Source: Bryobacterales bacterium
GTDB lineage: Bacteria; Acidobacteriota; Terriglobia; Bryobacterales; Bryobacteraceae
Length of the DNA: 64,000 nt
Reading direction: 5' to 3'
Assembly: GCA_020846745.1 (NCBI GenBank)
Contig: JADLDI010000082.1
Coordinates: forward strand, 34,854 to 98,853
A program made the translations under genes and the position numbers. This document shows, one piece after another, positions 45,947-55,156 of the stretch (position 1 is its first letter; the number at the start of each line of letters is the position of its first letter). The notes under the pieces are model-generated. The model had not been told where the DNA came from, ran no database searches, and saw only the letters and a list, made by a program, of their open reading frames with translations.

Positions 45947-46795
45947 ATGCCACAAACGGGGACGAATCGAAAACAGGAAGAATTTACCGCCGCTGCAAGT
46001 CTCGACCGCACACCTCGCGTCGCCGTCATACCCTCGTATTTCAAGGGTTCCGATGAACATGATGGCTCGCGTATCAACGGCTTGGCAAGTCCCCAACCGC
46101 CAGACGCCGTGCTGAGCGCCCGGCACTTAGAGGAACTGGTAGCGGTGGCGCTGTCTCACATCGGGAAGCGTGCGAACACCCAACCGCGGCTGTTCGGGCC
46201 GGATGAGTGGGTGCTGGTGATCGCCGATGCGTCGTTTGCCCCGCCGCTGCTCGAAGCCTTGGTTGCCTTTCTGGCGCAGCACCGGCTCGGCCTGCGATTC
46301 ACGGTAGCCGGCCGCTTGCCGCTCGACAGTTTGCCGCTCGATGGTTTGAAAAGCCGGTTTCCGAAGCGGCTATTCGATTCAGTCGACCTGTCCCGCGATG
46401 CGGTCATCAAAACACCGGCGCCGCGCAGCCGGCAACAATTCCTCGATGTTCCACAAACGTTGCAGCAATGCGATCGCGTCGTCAGCGTCGCTGCCCTGGG
46501 CGGCGCTGCTTCGACCCTCCGCAATTATGCCGCGTTTGCCCGCGGCCCGGCGAACTGGCTGGACCTCGCTCGGTTTCATCCACCAGACCTGGCCGTTGCG
46601 GGTTCCCTCCAGCCCAATCTGATCGTCGCTGGAACCGGTGCGCTTTCTGTTGACGCTGCTGTTGCGGCTATTCTCGGCAACACGCCGCCATGGTTTTCGG
46701 AGGCCGAAAAGCTCGGCTTAGGCGTAGCCGATACCGACGCAATCTGGACACGCGGCATCGAAATCGAAGAAGCACGCAAACTTCTGCCCCGGTAG
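45947..46795 (+). CDS. DUF362-related cytosolic protein
   Basis: 282 residues from ATG 45947, with GGGAG about 9 bp upstream. It shares a weakened DUF362 pattern with the divergent gene: VVSVAALGGAASTLRNYAAFA aligns with the VPVMKVH...LKNYVG segment, and LARFHPPDLAVAG and GALSVDAAVAAILG with the later blocks. The CGITCC segment is missing and there is no export signal. Possibly a regulatory or degenerate partner of the exported protein. Confidence 0.65.
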   Translation: MPQTGTNRKQEEFTAAASLDRTPRVAVIPSYFKGSDEHDGSRINGLASPQPPDAVLSARHLEELVAVALSHIGKRANTQPRLFGPDEWVLVIADASFAPPLLEALVAFLAQHRLGLRFTVAGRLPLDSLPLDGLKSRFPKRLFDSVDLSRDAVIKTPAPRSRQQFLDVPQTLQQCDRVVSVAALGGAASTLRNYAAFARGPANWLDLARFHPPDLAVAGSLQPNLIVAGTGALSVDAAVAAILGNTPPWFSEAEKLGLGVADTDAIWTRGIEIEEARKLLPR

Positions 46796-46810
46796 TCGCT
46801 CCGGCCATTC

Positions 46811-46938
46811 TGTCTTCTGTCTCCTGCTGCTGTATCCTGTCTCCTGTCTCCTGTCTCCTGCCTCCTGTCTTCTGTCTCCGTCTTCTGTCTCCTGTCTTCT
46901 GTCTCCTGTCTTCTGTCTCCTGTCTTCTGCCTTCTGCC
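46811..46938. repeat. Heptamer tandem repeat, about 18 units
   Basis: Units of seven bases alternate mainly between TGTCTTC and TGTCTCC, with a few variants (TGCCTCC, TGTATCC, TGCCTTC) and two units shortened by one or two bases. Period 7 does not preserve a reading frame, and the tract lies in the gap between two convergent genes. On the minus strand it is purine-only apart from the C and T, reading GAAGACAGGAGACAG. It is not a CRISPR array. Confidence 0.9.
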
Positions 46939-46956
46939 GACGCCGCGCGACCTCGC

Positions 46957-47430
46957 TTAGATGTAGTACATCAATGCTTCCGCATCCTGCTTCCTGCCCA
47001 CTGCGCGGTCGATTCGGTCGCACACGTCGGCGAGCGACGTCGAATCCAATATTCGGGCTGTGGCGTCCCGCACCTCGCGCATAACCATCCGCGTGCCACA
47101 CGTGTCGGCATCCTCGCACTCATCGCATCTCCGGTAAGCGGTCTCGCTCGCACAGGGAAGCGGAGCCAGCGGACCTTCCATCCGGCGAATCACCTCGCCC
47201 AGCGTGATCTCAGCCGGGTTGCGGGCCAGTGAGTAACCGCCCCCGCGGCCCTTCTTACTCTCAACAAACCCCGCCCCTTTCAGCCCGAGAAGGATCTGTT
47301 CGAGAAACTTCCTGGGAATCGATTCCTGCTCCGCAAGGTCCACGATCAATCGCGGACCCGCATTATACGTCCGCGTAAGCGCATAAAGGGCTCTAAGGCT
47401 ATACTGCGTTTTCTTTGAGAGCGTCCGCAC
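46957..47430 (-). CDS. Rrf2-family regulator with Fe-S-type cysteines
   Basis: 157 residues. Winged helix of the Rrf2 family (LSKKTQYSLRALYALT, IPRKFLEQILLGLKGAGFVESKKGRGGGY). The cysteine group CASETAYRRCDECEDADTC is similar to the cluster-binding loop of IscR or NsrR, so an Fe-S or thiol sensor is likely. It is 30 bp behind the PQQ dehydrogenase gene on the same strand, which suggests that it regulates the cytochrome/dehydrogenase operon according to redox or metal state. Confidence 0.87.
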   Translation of the reverse strand: MRTLSKKTQYSLRALYALTRTYNAGPRLIVDLAEQESIPRKFLEQILLGLKGAGFVESKKGRGGGYSLARNPAEITLGEVIRRMEGPLAPLPCASETAYRRCDECEDADTCGTRMVMREVRDATARILDSTSLADVCDRIDRAVGRKQDAEALMYYI

Positions 47431-47460
47431 AGGCCGATAGCCAGTGTCGCACGTTCGCCT

Positions 47461-49041
47461 TCAAAGGCCGAAGACGTACAGCACCCGGTCCGCTGTCACG
47501 GCGATGTGCTGCCGCCCGTCGATTTGGAACGAGATTGGGTTGGCGAAAACAGGGCCGCCCGCCTGGAAGTCCCAAAGCGGCTTGCCGGAGGCAGCATCCA
47601 GCGCAAAGATGTTGCCTTCATTAGTGCCCGACAAGACCAGGCCGCCCGCTGTCGATAGAACACCGGCCCAGGGCGCCGACCGCAGTTTGAACTCCCAAGC
47701 CATTTTGCCGGTCGTAGCTTCCAACGCTCGCAGCGCGCCCCACTGTTGCTTCTCGGGAATGCGCGTTTCGCCCCCACCGGCGAAGAATGTCCCGGGTTTG
47801 TACTCGGCCTCCCGTTTGTAATAAATGCTGCCGACCTCACGCGTCGACACATACACTAAGCCGGTCGCCGGGCTGTATGACGGGCTGAACCACACGGTGG
47901 CGCCATTTAGGCTCGGCCATACCAGCGTTCCGGCTTCCGACGGCTCCATCCCGGGGATAAGAACCGGCCGGCCTTTGTCGTCGAGACCTTTTGCCCAGGT
48001 CTGCTTGGCGTAGGGGCGGCCCGTGATGAATTCGCCCGTCACGCGGTCGAGTACGTAATAAAACGCGTTCCGGTTCGGTGTCACCACCAGCTTCCGCATC
48101 TGCCCGCGAACCGGCGCATCCACCAGCAACGGCACGTGCGTCGCGTCCCAGTCGTGAGTGTCGTGCGGCGTGAACTGAAAGTGCCAGCGCAACTTGCCCG
48201 TATCTGCTTCCAACGCCACAAACGAACAGGTATATAGGTTGTCGCCCGCCCGCGCATCGCCGTTCCAGTCGGGCCCCGGATTGCCGACCCCCCAGTAGAC
48301 GAGGTCAAGCGCCGGATCATAAGCGCCGGTTACCCACGTTGAGGCGCCTCCCGTTTTCCAGCTGTCGCCCGCCCATGTTTCATTGCCTTTCTCGCCCGTG
48401 CCGGGAATGGTGTAGAAGCGCCAGGCGCGTTGGCCGGTGCTCGCGTAATAGGCATCGATAAAGCCGCGAATGCCCGCTTCTCCGCCGCTCAGTCCAACGA
48501 TGACCTTGTCCTTCAGCGCAAGCGGGGAAAGCGTCATCGAGTATCCGGGTTTGTAGTCTTCCACCCTTGCCGACCATCGCTCCTGCCCGCTCTTGAGGTC
48601 GAGCGCCACCAGGTAACAGTCGAGCGTCGCGACAAACAGTTTGTCGTCCAGGATCGCCGGACCACGGTTCACGCGCCCAAATCCGATCGACTGGTAATCC
48701 GGCGGGATCGGCCGCTCCCACTGCCAGAGTTGCTTCCCCGTGCGTACATCGAGCGCCGCGGCTCTATTCGGAGCCGTCACATAAATTATCCCGTCGGCCA
48801 CGATCGGCGACACCTGCGTTCGAGATAGCGGGAACTGGTAGGCCCACCGCACCTTCAGGTTGCCCACATTGCCTGGCGTGATTTCCGCAAGCGGTGAGAA
48901 GCGATGCCCTTGAAAGTTGCCGGAGTATGTCAGCCAGTTGCCGGGTTCTTTCGCCTGCGCGTTCACAATCCGCTCATGCGCTACAGGCGATTGACCCCAG
49001 GCTGCGGCGGCGAGGCAAAGCGCGAGTTGTGGCAGTCTCAT
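47461..49041 (-). CDS. PQQ-dependent dehydrogenase, copy 1
   Basis: 526 residues, signal peptide at 1-16. Eight-bladed propeller with repeated AxDxxTGxxxW tryptophan-docking motifs (ALDVRTGKQLW, ALEADTGKLRW, ALDAASGKPLW). Catalytic Asp297 lies in HDTHDWDA; Asp299 two residues on is the signature associated with lanthanide-using (XoxF/PedH-type) enzymes. The vicinal Cys pair of methanol dehydrogenase is absent. Oxidises alcohol or sugar in the periplasm and passes electrons to the cytochrome c encoded just upstream (4-bp overlap). Confidence 0.9.
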   Translation of the reverse strand: MRLPQLALCLAAAAWGQSPVAHERIVNAQAKEPGNWLTYSGNFQGHRFSPLAEITPGNVGNLKVRWAYQFPLSRTQVSPIVADGIIYVTAPNRAAALDVRTGKQLWQWERPIPPDYQSIGFGRVNRGPAILDDKLFVATLDCYLVALDLKSGQERWSARVEDYKPGYSMTLSPLALKDKVIVGLSGGEAGIRGFIDAYYASTGQRAWRFYTIPGTGEKGNETWAGDSWKTGGASTWVTGAYDPALDLVYWGVGNPGPDWNGDARAGDNLYTCSFVALEADTGKLRWHFQFTPHDTHDWDATHVPLLVDAPVRGQMRKLVVTPNRNAFYYVLDRVTGEFITGRPYAKQTWAKGLDDKGRPVLIPGMEPSEAGTLVWPSLNGATVWFSPSYSPATGLVYVSTREVGSIYYKREAEYKPGTFFAGGGETRIPEKQQWGALRALEATTGKMAWEFKLRSAPWAGVLSTAGGLVLSGTNEGNIFALDAASGKPLWDFQAGGPVFANPISFQIDGRQHIAVTADRVLYVFGL

Positions 49042-49805
49042 TTCGACTCTCCTCGCCGGCCGGCAAGATACGCAACCAGGTCCTCGAGATCGGTATCGCT
49101 TAGTGCCTTGTCCGGGTACGCAGGCATCGAGCTTTGCTGATCGAGATAGCGAACGTCAGTCAGATCCGTCTTCCGAAAGGTCAGAAACTGGCCCTTGGCT
49201 AAGTCGCGCAGTTGTAGCGAGAAAGGATCCTCGTTGGCGCGGACCCCGCGAATTCTTCGCCCCCCGTTAGCCACTACTTCCACCAGCAGGTAATCGTCCG
49301 GCAGGCTCTCGGCGGGAGTTCGAATCGATGCACGCAGGTAAGCCGCATTGCGCTTTGCGCCGATTGCCGTCAGTTCCGGACCATGCCCCGTCCCCTGTCC
49401 CGCCAGAATGTGACAGCCCGCACATCCCTTTGCACGGTAAACGGCGGCGCCGCGGGCAGCGTCGCCGGTGAGCGCTTCCGGTTTTACCGAGCCGAGCGAT
49501 CGCACATACGCCCCGACGCTCGCGATCTCACGCACCGACAACTGCCACGATCCCGGCATTTCCGGCAATATTCCTTCTTTGATCAGGTTGCGTAACGCGG
49601 CATCGTCCGGCGCCTTTGCCAGAGTTGCGCGCGTAAGCGATGGCCCTCGTCCGCCGGTTCCACCTTGGCCATGGCACACCGCACATTGCGACTCGAAGAT
49701 CTTTCGGCCGATCGCGAGGTCGGCCACCGCTTCATGCGCGGACTGGCCGGCAACCGCTACCGAACAACTCCAGGCCATCAGCAAAAAGCGCGTAGCTGAA
49801 CGCAT
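49038..49805 (-). CDS. Diheme c-type cytochrome of the PQQ locus
   Basis: 255 residues. Signal peptide ending in AVAG (~20). Two CxxCH heme sites: 41-45 (CAVCH) and 127-131 (CAGCH). The C-terminal region (NEDPFSLQLRDLAKG, DLEDLVAYLAG) is the domain often found behind the second heme in acidobacterial and planctomycete cytochromes. Likely electron acceptor of the dehydrogenase, whose gene begins in its stop codon (ATGA). First gene of the operon ending with the Rrf2 regulator. Confidence 0.92.
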   Translation of the reverse strand: MRSATRFLLMAWSCSVAVAGQSAHEAVADLAIGRKIFESQCAVCHGQGGTGGRGPSLTRATLAKAPDDAALRNLIKEGILPEMPGSWQLSVREIASVGAYVRSLGSVKPEALTGDAARGAAVYRAKGCAGCHILAGQGTGHGPELTAIGAKRNAAYLRASIRTPAESLPDDYLLVEVVANGGRRIRGVRANEDPFSLQLRDLAKGQFLTFRKTDLTDVRYLDQQSSMPAYPDKALSDTDLEDLVAYLAGRRGESK

Positions 49806-49869
49806 ATCGGGGGATTATACTCCGGCGTGATTACGGTCCCGCGAAGACTTCACAGGAAAGCGCTCGCCT

Positions 49870-50643
49870 TTAGGGCACGCCATACCCGTTGCTGGCGAGT
49901 ATGGAGCGCCCCTGCCGGCTCAGAACGAACTTGCGAAACTGTTCGGCCAATTCAACATTCGCGCTATCCGTCGTTACCGCCAGCGCCTGCTCAATCGGGC
50001 GGTACAGGGCAGGATCGATCTTGATTACTGCGCCCTGTGCCTTCATTACCAGTGAAAACGCCGTGAAAGCGGCATTCGCGTTCCCCGACGCGGCGTAGTG
50101 GCGCGCGACATTGATGTTATTCGCATAGACGATTTTGGACTGCACCTTGTCCCACGTTCGCGAAGCTTTCAATGCTTCCACGGCGGCCAGTCCGTATGGC
50201 GCAAGCGTGGGCTGTGCCACCGCAATCACCCGTACCTCGGGATGCCCCAGGTCCTCAATGCCGCCGATTCTCAAGTTGCCGTCAGGCACCCATAAGGCGA
50301 GCTGCCCGCGAGCGTAGACGGCGCGGGATTCCCGGCGGAGCTTGCCCGCTCCGATCAGTTGATCGATATGCGCCGTGTCGGCGGCGGCGAACACGTCGAA
50401 CGGCGCGCCATTGTCGATCTGCTGTGCGAGCTGAGCCGTAGAACCGTAGCTTACAACTGGCCGGACGCCCGATTGCCTCTCGAACGCCCGCGCGAGTTCG
50501 TCCATTGCCCCGGTCAGGTTCGCGGCCGCGGCGATAGTCAACGTGTGCTTGGCCGGAGCCGGCGTTCTGGCGCAGCTCAAAATCGATACGGACGCCAGCG
50601 CTGCGATGCAACAACCGGCGGCCGCCGGGCGTATTCGATTCAT
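49870..50643 (-). CDS. modA: Molybdate-type ABC binding protein ModA (lipoprotein)
   Basis: 257 residues from ATG 50643 (a GTG at 50649 is a close alternative). Lipobox SILSC at ~21-24 marks a lipoprotein signal. Then the ModA fold: TIAAAANLTGAMDELARAFERQSG, SYGSTAQLAQQIDNGAPFDVFAAAD, and NVARHYAASGNANAAFTAFSL. Binds molybdate or tungstate in the periplasm. No modB or modC follows. It is divergent from a large TonB receptor and an HTH regulator with a ModA-like ligand domain, pointing to a shared metal-oxyanion circuit. Confidence 0.88.
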   Translation of the reverse strand: MNRIRPAAAGCCIAALASVSILSCARTPAPAKHTLTIAAAANLTGAMDELARAFERQSGVRPVVSYGSTAQLAQQIDNGAPFDVFAAADTAHIDQLIGAGKLRRESRAVYARGQLALWVPDGNLRIGGIEDLGHPEVRVIAVAQPTLAPYGLAAVEALKASRTWDKVQSKIVYANNINVARHYAASGNANAAFTAFSLVMKAQGAVIKIDPALYRPIEQALAVTTDSANVELAEQFRKFVLSRQGRSILASNGYGVP

Positions 50644-50706
50644 GCTCACTAAAAATGATAGCGTCTCGTAAACTGATCTTTGTTAAACTGTCGTCGTAAA
50701 GTAAAA

Positions 50707-53700
50707 ATGACATGCATGGCCAATGTCCTACGAATCGCTGTGGGCGTATCCGCCCTCTGTCGGCTGGCGCCCGCCCAGTCGACAAAGGCCGAACTGTTTG
50801 GCGTGATTCGTGACGCCCAGGGCCGGTCGGTCGGCGCGGCGATAGTGGCTGTGCGGAATACGGCCAATGGTTTAAGGCAGTCGGCCGAGTCCGCCGCCGA
50901 CGGTGCTTTTCATTTCTCCGCCTTGTCACCGGGGGCATATCGCCTTGAGATCGCGAAGCCTGGATTTGCCCGCTTGAGCCGCGATGGAATTCTGCTGCGC
51001 GTCGGAGACCGGGTCGGCCTCGATCTGGAACTCGCAGTGGGCGACGTCTCTCAGTCGTTTGAAGTCACCGCCGCGGCGCCGCTGTTGCAATCGAACCGTG
51101 GCGCCGCCGGCTTCCTGGTTGAGCGGAAGAAGGTGGTCTCGCTGCCGCTCGACGGTCGCAATTTTGTCCCGCTGATTGCGCTTTCTCCCGGCGTGAACCT
51201 CCCGCCGGGCAACCTGCTGCCGCGTATCAATGGGAGCCGTCCCCGAGTGAGCGAGTACATCTACGATGGCATCAGTGTGTTGCAGCCGGAACCGGGCCAG
51301 GTGGCGTTCTATCCGATTGTCGACGCCATCGAAGAGTTTCGGGTTGAAACCAACAGTCCATCGGCGGAATACGGCCGTTCCAACGGCGGCGTGATCATGG
51401 TCCACCAGAAGTCCGGCACCAACACCCTGCACGGTAGAGTGTTCGAGTTCTTCCGCAACGAAGCGCTCAACGCGCGCAACCTGTTCGCTGCCACTGCCGC
51501 CAAGCCCCGTTTCCGGCGCAACCAGTATGGTTTCGTGCTGGGCGGCCCGGTACAGGCGAATACGACGTTCTTCTTTGTCGATTGGCAGGGCACGCGGTTG
51601 GACACCGGCGTGGTCCGCACCAGTACCGTCCCCACGAGTTCGCAACGGCGTGGCGTGTTTTCACAACCGGTCTTCGATCCGCGTACAACAAGGCAAACTC
51701 CTTCGGGATACATGCGTGACCCGTTTCCGGGGAATGTAATCCCAACCTCGGCTTTCGACGCGGCCGCGCGTACGGTGGTCGGCCGTTATCCCGCGCCGAA
51801 CGTATTCTCCGGGGCCGATGAAGCGGCCGCCAACAACTACCGCCGCCTGGGAGCCGACACCACCGCGCAAGATCAATTCGATCTGCGCCTCGATCGATAT
51901 TTCAGTGCGCATCACAAGATCTTCGGCCGTTACTCCTATCTCCGCGACGATTCGGCCCCGGCTACACCCTTGCCGGATGGAAGCGGAACCTTCACCGCCA
52001 CCTATATTGGCCGGACACTCACCCGGGTCGACAGCGCTGTGGCCGAACATACTTGGAACCTGACCCCTGCGGCGGTGAACCAACTCCGGTTTGGATTCAC
52101 GCGGCGCGGTTTCAACCGGACTTCGCTAGCCACTGGCCGGCCGGCAACTGATGTAACGCAAATCCCAAATATCCCGCTATCCTCGTTTCCCGATGTGCTC
52201 CCCACCTACGATGTGGTCGGACTGCAGCAGTTGGGGCCGCCCGCCAACGGCAACGCGCAATTCACTACCTCGGTTACTCAGCTCGTCGATATCTATTCGT
52301 GGATCAGGGGCCGCCACAGCATCAAGGCCGGAACCGACATCCGCCTCGAGCGGCTCGACGTGCTGCAGCCGCCGAGTCCGACGGGCAATTTCCAGTTCAC
52401 CAGTGTATTCACCGCCGGCCTTGGTGCGACAGGCACTCCAACGGCGAACACCGGGAACAGCTTCGCTTCGTTTCTGTTGGGCCGGGTGACGAAGTTCTCA
52501 ATCGATGCGCAGTCGGAAATTCTCAAGCCAAGGGCGTCGATAGCGGAGTTCTTTGTGCAGGACGACTGGCGTGCAACGCGGCGGCTGACTCTCAACTTGG
52601 GAGTTCGCTATACACTGAATTTCCCCTCAAACGTAGCCGGAGATCGGGGCGCGGTGTTTAACCTGCAAACGCAGAAGCTCGACTATTTCGGGCGGAACGG
52701 ATACCCGCGCACGGCGCGAGATCTGGAAAGGCTGAACCTCGGTCCGCGCGTCGGCCTCGCCTACCGGGTCGCGGATTCTTTCGTGCTCCGATCGGCTTAT
52801 TCGCTCACCTGGATCGAGCAGGCCGGCATTACCACTCCCTTCACCACACCGCTGTTTCCGTTCATTCAAACTCTCGGCCAACAGAGCCTCGATAACATCA
52901 ATCCCGCTTTTGTTCTCTCGCAGGGGCCCACCGTCGCACCGCAGGCGGCCACGCCCGATGCAGGCCTTGGGCAAGGGGTGTTTGGTGTTCAGCGGAATAA
53001 CGGCAGCGGCTACGCGCAACAGTGGAACTTCAGTTTGCAGAAAACCTTCCGCGCAAACTGGAGCATGGAAGCCGGTTACCTCGCGTCGAAACTGACGCGC
53101 CTCGGCGTGCCCGACGTCAACCTGAATCAACTCAGCGTCGCGCAACTGGCCGCCGGATCCCAGCTCACTCAACAAGTGGCAAACCCGTTTTATGGACAGG
53201 TGCCGGCCGGCACATCTCTTGGTACTCCTACCATCGCCCGCGCCCAGCTACTGCGGCCGTATCCGCAATTCACGACGGTGACACTTTATCGGAACAACAT
53301 CGGCCACTCCACTTATCACTCATTCCAATCCCGAATCGAAAAACGGTTCTCCCACGGCCTCACCTTTACCGCCGCGTACACGTTCTCGCGCCTGATTGAC
53401 GACGCGGGCGCCGTGTTCGATTCGGCCGTGCTCACCGGACCCGTGGCGAACTTTCAGGCGGCCGACAGCTTCAACCGGCGGCTCGAGAAAGACGTTTCCA
53501 CCGGAAATATCCCGCATATCCTCGCCACCGCTTTCGTCTACGAAATCCCGTTCGGCCACGGGCTCTCCCGATGGCTGCGTGGCTGGCAGTTGGCGGGAAT
53601 TGTGCGCCTGCAGTCGGGCAGCCCTGTGGCGGTGACGCAGGCCACCAACCTCAACGCATTCGCCGGGTTCGGCATCCAGCGGCCCAATCGCCTCGTCGAT

Positions 53701-54021
53701 CCCACCCTGCCGTCGTCCGAGCGGACCACCGCCCGCTACTTCAACACCGCGGCCTTCACCCAGGCGCCCCAGTTCACCATCGGCAACAGTTCCCGCAACC
53801 CGGTCACCGGACCCGGTTATCGCACGGCCGACCTCATGGTAGGCAAGATGTTCAATCTCACCGAGCGCCTCCGCACCGAATTCCGCGCGGAAGCCTTCAA
53901 CGTTTCGAACACGCCTCCGCTCGGCAATCCGAACGCCGGCTTTGGCAACATCGCGTTCGGCTCGATCGCTACAGCGCTCGATCCCCGCGTGTTCGAGCTT
54001 GTCTTGAAGCTACACTTTTGA
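50707..54021 (+). CDS. Large TonB-dependent receptor with carboxypeptidase-like N-domain (Oar type)
   Basis: 1104 residues from ATG 50707; ATG 50716 is also possible. Signal peptide, then a CarboxypepD_reg-like domain (~30-120: VIRDAQGRSVGAAIVAVRNTANG), plug (~125-230, with DGRNFVPLIALSPGVN and IEEFRVETNSPSAEYGRSNGG), and a ~850-residue barrel ending in the outer-membrane signature LKLHF. Oar-type receptors are highly amplified in this group and usually take up large or rare substrates. Divergent to modA and 7 bp ahead of the HTH regulator, so uptake of molybdate or a chelate is a hypothesis. Confidence 0.9.
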   Translation: MTCMANVLRIAVGVSALCRLAPAQSTKAELFGVIRDAQGRSVGAAIVAVRNTANGLRQSAESAADGAFHFSALSPGAYRLEIAKPGFARLSRDGILLRVGDRVGLDLELAVGDVSQSFEVTAAAPLLQSNRGAAGFLVERKKVVSLPLDGRNFVPLIALSPGVNLPPGNLLPRINGSRPRVSEYIYDGISVLQPEPGQVAFYPIVDAIEEFRVETNSPSAEYGRSNGGVIMVHQKSGTNTLHGRVFEFFRNEALNARNLFAATAAKPRFRRNQYGFVLGGPVQANTTFFFVDWQGTRLDTGVVRTSTVPTSSQRRGVFSQPVFDPRTTRQTPSGYMRDPFPGNVIPTSAFDAAARTVVGRYPAPNVFSGADEAAANNYRRLGADTTAQDQFDLRLDRYFSAHHKIFGRYSYLRDDSAPATPLPDGSGTFTATYIGRTLTRVDSAVAEHTWNLTPAAVNQLRFGFTRRGFNRTSLATGRPATDVTQIPNIPLSSFPDVLPTYDVVGLQQLGPPANGNAQFTTSVTQLVDIYSWIRGRHSIKAGTDIRLERLDVLQPPSPTGNFQFTSVFTAGLGATGTPTANTGNSFASFLLGRVTKFSIDAQSEILKPRASIAEFFVQDDWRATRRLTLNLGVRYTLNFPSNVAGDRGAVFNLQTQKLDYFGRNGYPRTARDLERLNLGPRVGLAYRVADSFVLRSAYSLTWIEQAGITTPFTTPLFPFIQTLGQQSLDNINPAFVLSQGPTVAPQAATPDAGLGQGVFGVQRNNGSGYAQQWNFSLQKTFRANWSMEAGYLASKLTRLGVPDVNLNQLSVAQLAAGSQLTQQVANPFYGQVPAGTSLGTPTIARAQLLRPYPQFTTVTLYRNNIGHSTYHSFQSRIEKRFSHGLTFTAAYTFSRLIDDAGAVFDSAVLTGPVANFQAADSFNRRLEKDVSTGNIPHILATAFVYEIPFGHGLSRWLRGWQLAGIVRLQSGSPVAVTQATNLNAFAGFGIQRPNRLVDPTLPSSERTTARYFNTAAFTQAPQFTIGNSSRNPVTGPGYRTADLMVGKMFNLTERLRTEFRAEAFNVSNTPPLGNPNAGFGNIAFGSIATALDPRVFELVLKLHF

Positions 54022-54028
54022 AGTACCC

Positions 54029-55156
54029 GTGTCGAACGCCGCCATTGAGAACAGACTCGCCCAAATCAGGAAATCCCGCGGCATCGGCGCGTCCGACCTC
54101 GCGCGTCACGTCGGCGTAAGCCGCCAGACGATCTATGCCATCGAAGCCGGAACCTACGTGCCCAATACCCAGGTCGCCCTGCTGATGGCGCGTGAGCTCA
54201 GCGTCACCGTTGACGAGTTATTCTCGCTTGCCTCTACGGCGGCCGCCGGCCCGGACTCGATGAACGCCGAAATGCTCGCGACCCAAGCGCCGGCCAAAGG
54301 GCAGCCCGTCCGCGTCTGCCAGGTCGCCTCTAAGTGGATCGGCGTTCCCGTGCCCAGCACGCCTTATTTCATGCCTGAGGCCGACGGTGTCGTTCAACGC
54401 GGCGGCCGCGCTAACTCACGGGCCGGCTTGATGGTATTTGCCAAGGACGAAGCTTCGCAGAAGCGCCTGCTGCTCGCCGGGTGCGACCCTGCCACCGGAT
54501 TGCTCTCCCGGATGGTCGAGCGCGTAAGCGGCGTGGAAGTCGTCTCCGCCGCCGCTTCCAGCAAGCTGGCCCTCGGTTGGTTGAAAGAAGGCAAAGTGCA
54601 CATCGCCGGGTCCCACCTGGAAGATCCCGCGTCGGGCGAGTTCAACCTGCCTTTTGTGCGCGAACACTTCGCCGGGGAAGACATCCTCGTCGTCACCTTC
54701 GCGAAGTGGGAGGAAGGGCTGGTGGTTGCCGCCGGTAATCCCAAACGGGTCCGCAAAGCGGAAGACTTGGCCAGGCGAGGCGTACGGCTTATCAATCGTG
54801 AACCCGGCTCGGGCAGCCGCGCCCTGCTCGACACATTGCTAGCCCAGGCGGGCGTCGCATCGGCCAAGGTGCGCGGTTACGGCCGTGTCGCTTTCGGTCA
54901 CCTCCCCGCGGCCTACCAGGTGCTCGCCGGAGAAGCCGACGCGTGCGTCGCTACGCGCGCCGCCGCCCGGACATTCGCCCTCGATTTCATCCCGCTCCAT
55001 AGCGCCCGGTACGATCTCGTCATGCGCAAACGGACGGCGGATCTGCCCAGCGTCAAGGCTTTCCTCGACGTGCTGCAGCGCGCCGCGCTACGGCGGAAAC
55101 TTGAGGTTCTCGCCGGCTACGATACGTCGCAAACGGGCGCGCTGCTCGCGGTCTAA
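54029..55156 (+). CDS. HTH regulator with PBP-like molybdate-binding domain
   Basis: 375 residues from GTG 54029. XRE-type helix-turn-helix at ~8-62 (ASDLARHVGVSRQTIYAIEAGTYVP). Residues ~130-370 match the periplasmic-binding-like domain found in molybdate regulators and MoeA-linked proteins: LLLAGCDPATGLLSRM, VHIAGSHLEDPASGEFN, NREPGSGSRALLDTLL. Its ligand lobe is related to ModA, encoded nearby. Inferred role: senses molybdate or tungstate in the cytoplasm and controls the receptor and modA. Confidence 0.85.
   Translation: MSNAAIENRLAQIRKSRGIGASDLARHVGVSRQTIYAIEAGTYVPNTQVALLMARELSVTVDELFSLASTAAAGPDSMNAEMLATQAPAKGQPVRVCQVASKWIGVPVPSTPYFMPEADGVVQRGGRANSRAGLMVFAKDEASQKRLLLAGCDPATGLLSRMVERVSGVEVVSAAASSKLALGWLKEGKVHIAGSHLEDPASGEFNLPFVREHFAGEDILVVTFAKWEEGLVVAAGNPKRVRKAEDLARRGVRLINREPGSGSRALLDTLLAQAGVASAKVRGYGRVAFGHLPAAYQVLAGEADACVATRAAARTFALDFIPLHSARYDLVMRKRTADLPSVKAFLDVLQRAALRRKLEVLAGYDTSQTGALLAV

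Noticed and set aside
46811..46938. CRISPR array or spacer-repeat element
   Set aside because: The unit is 7 bases with no spacers and no cas gene nearby.
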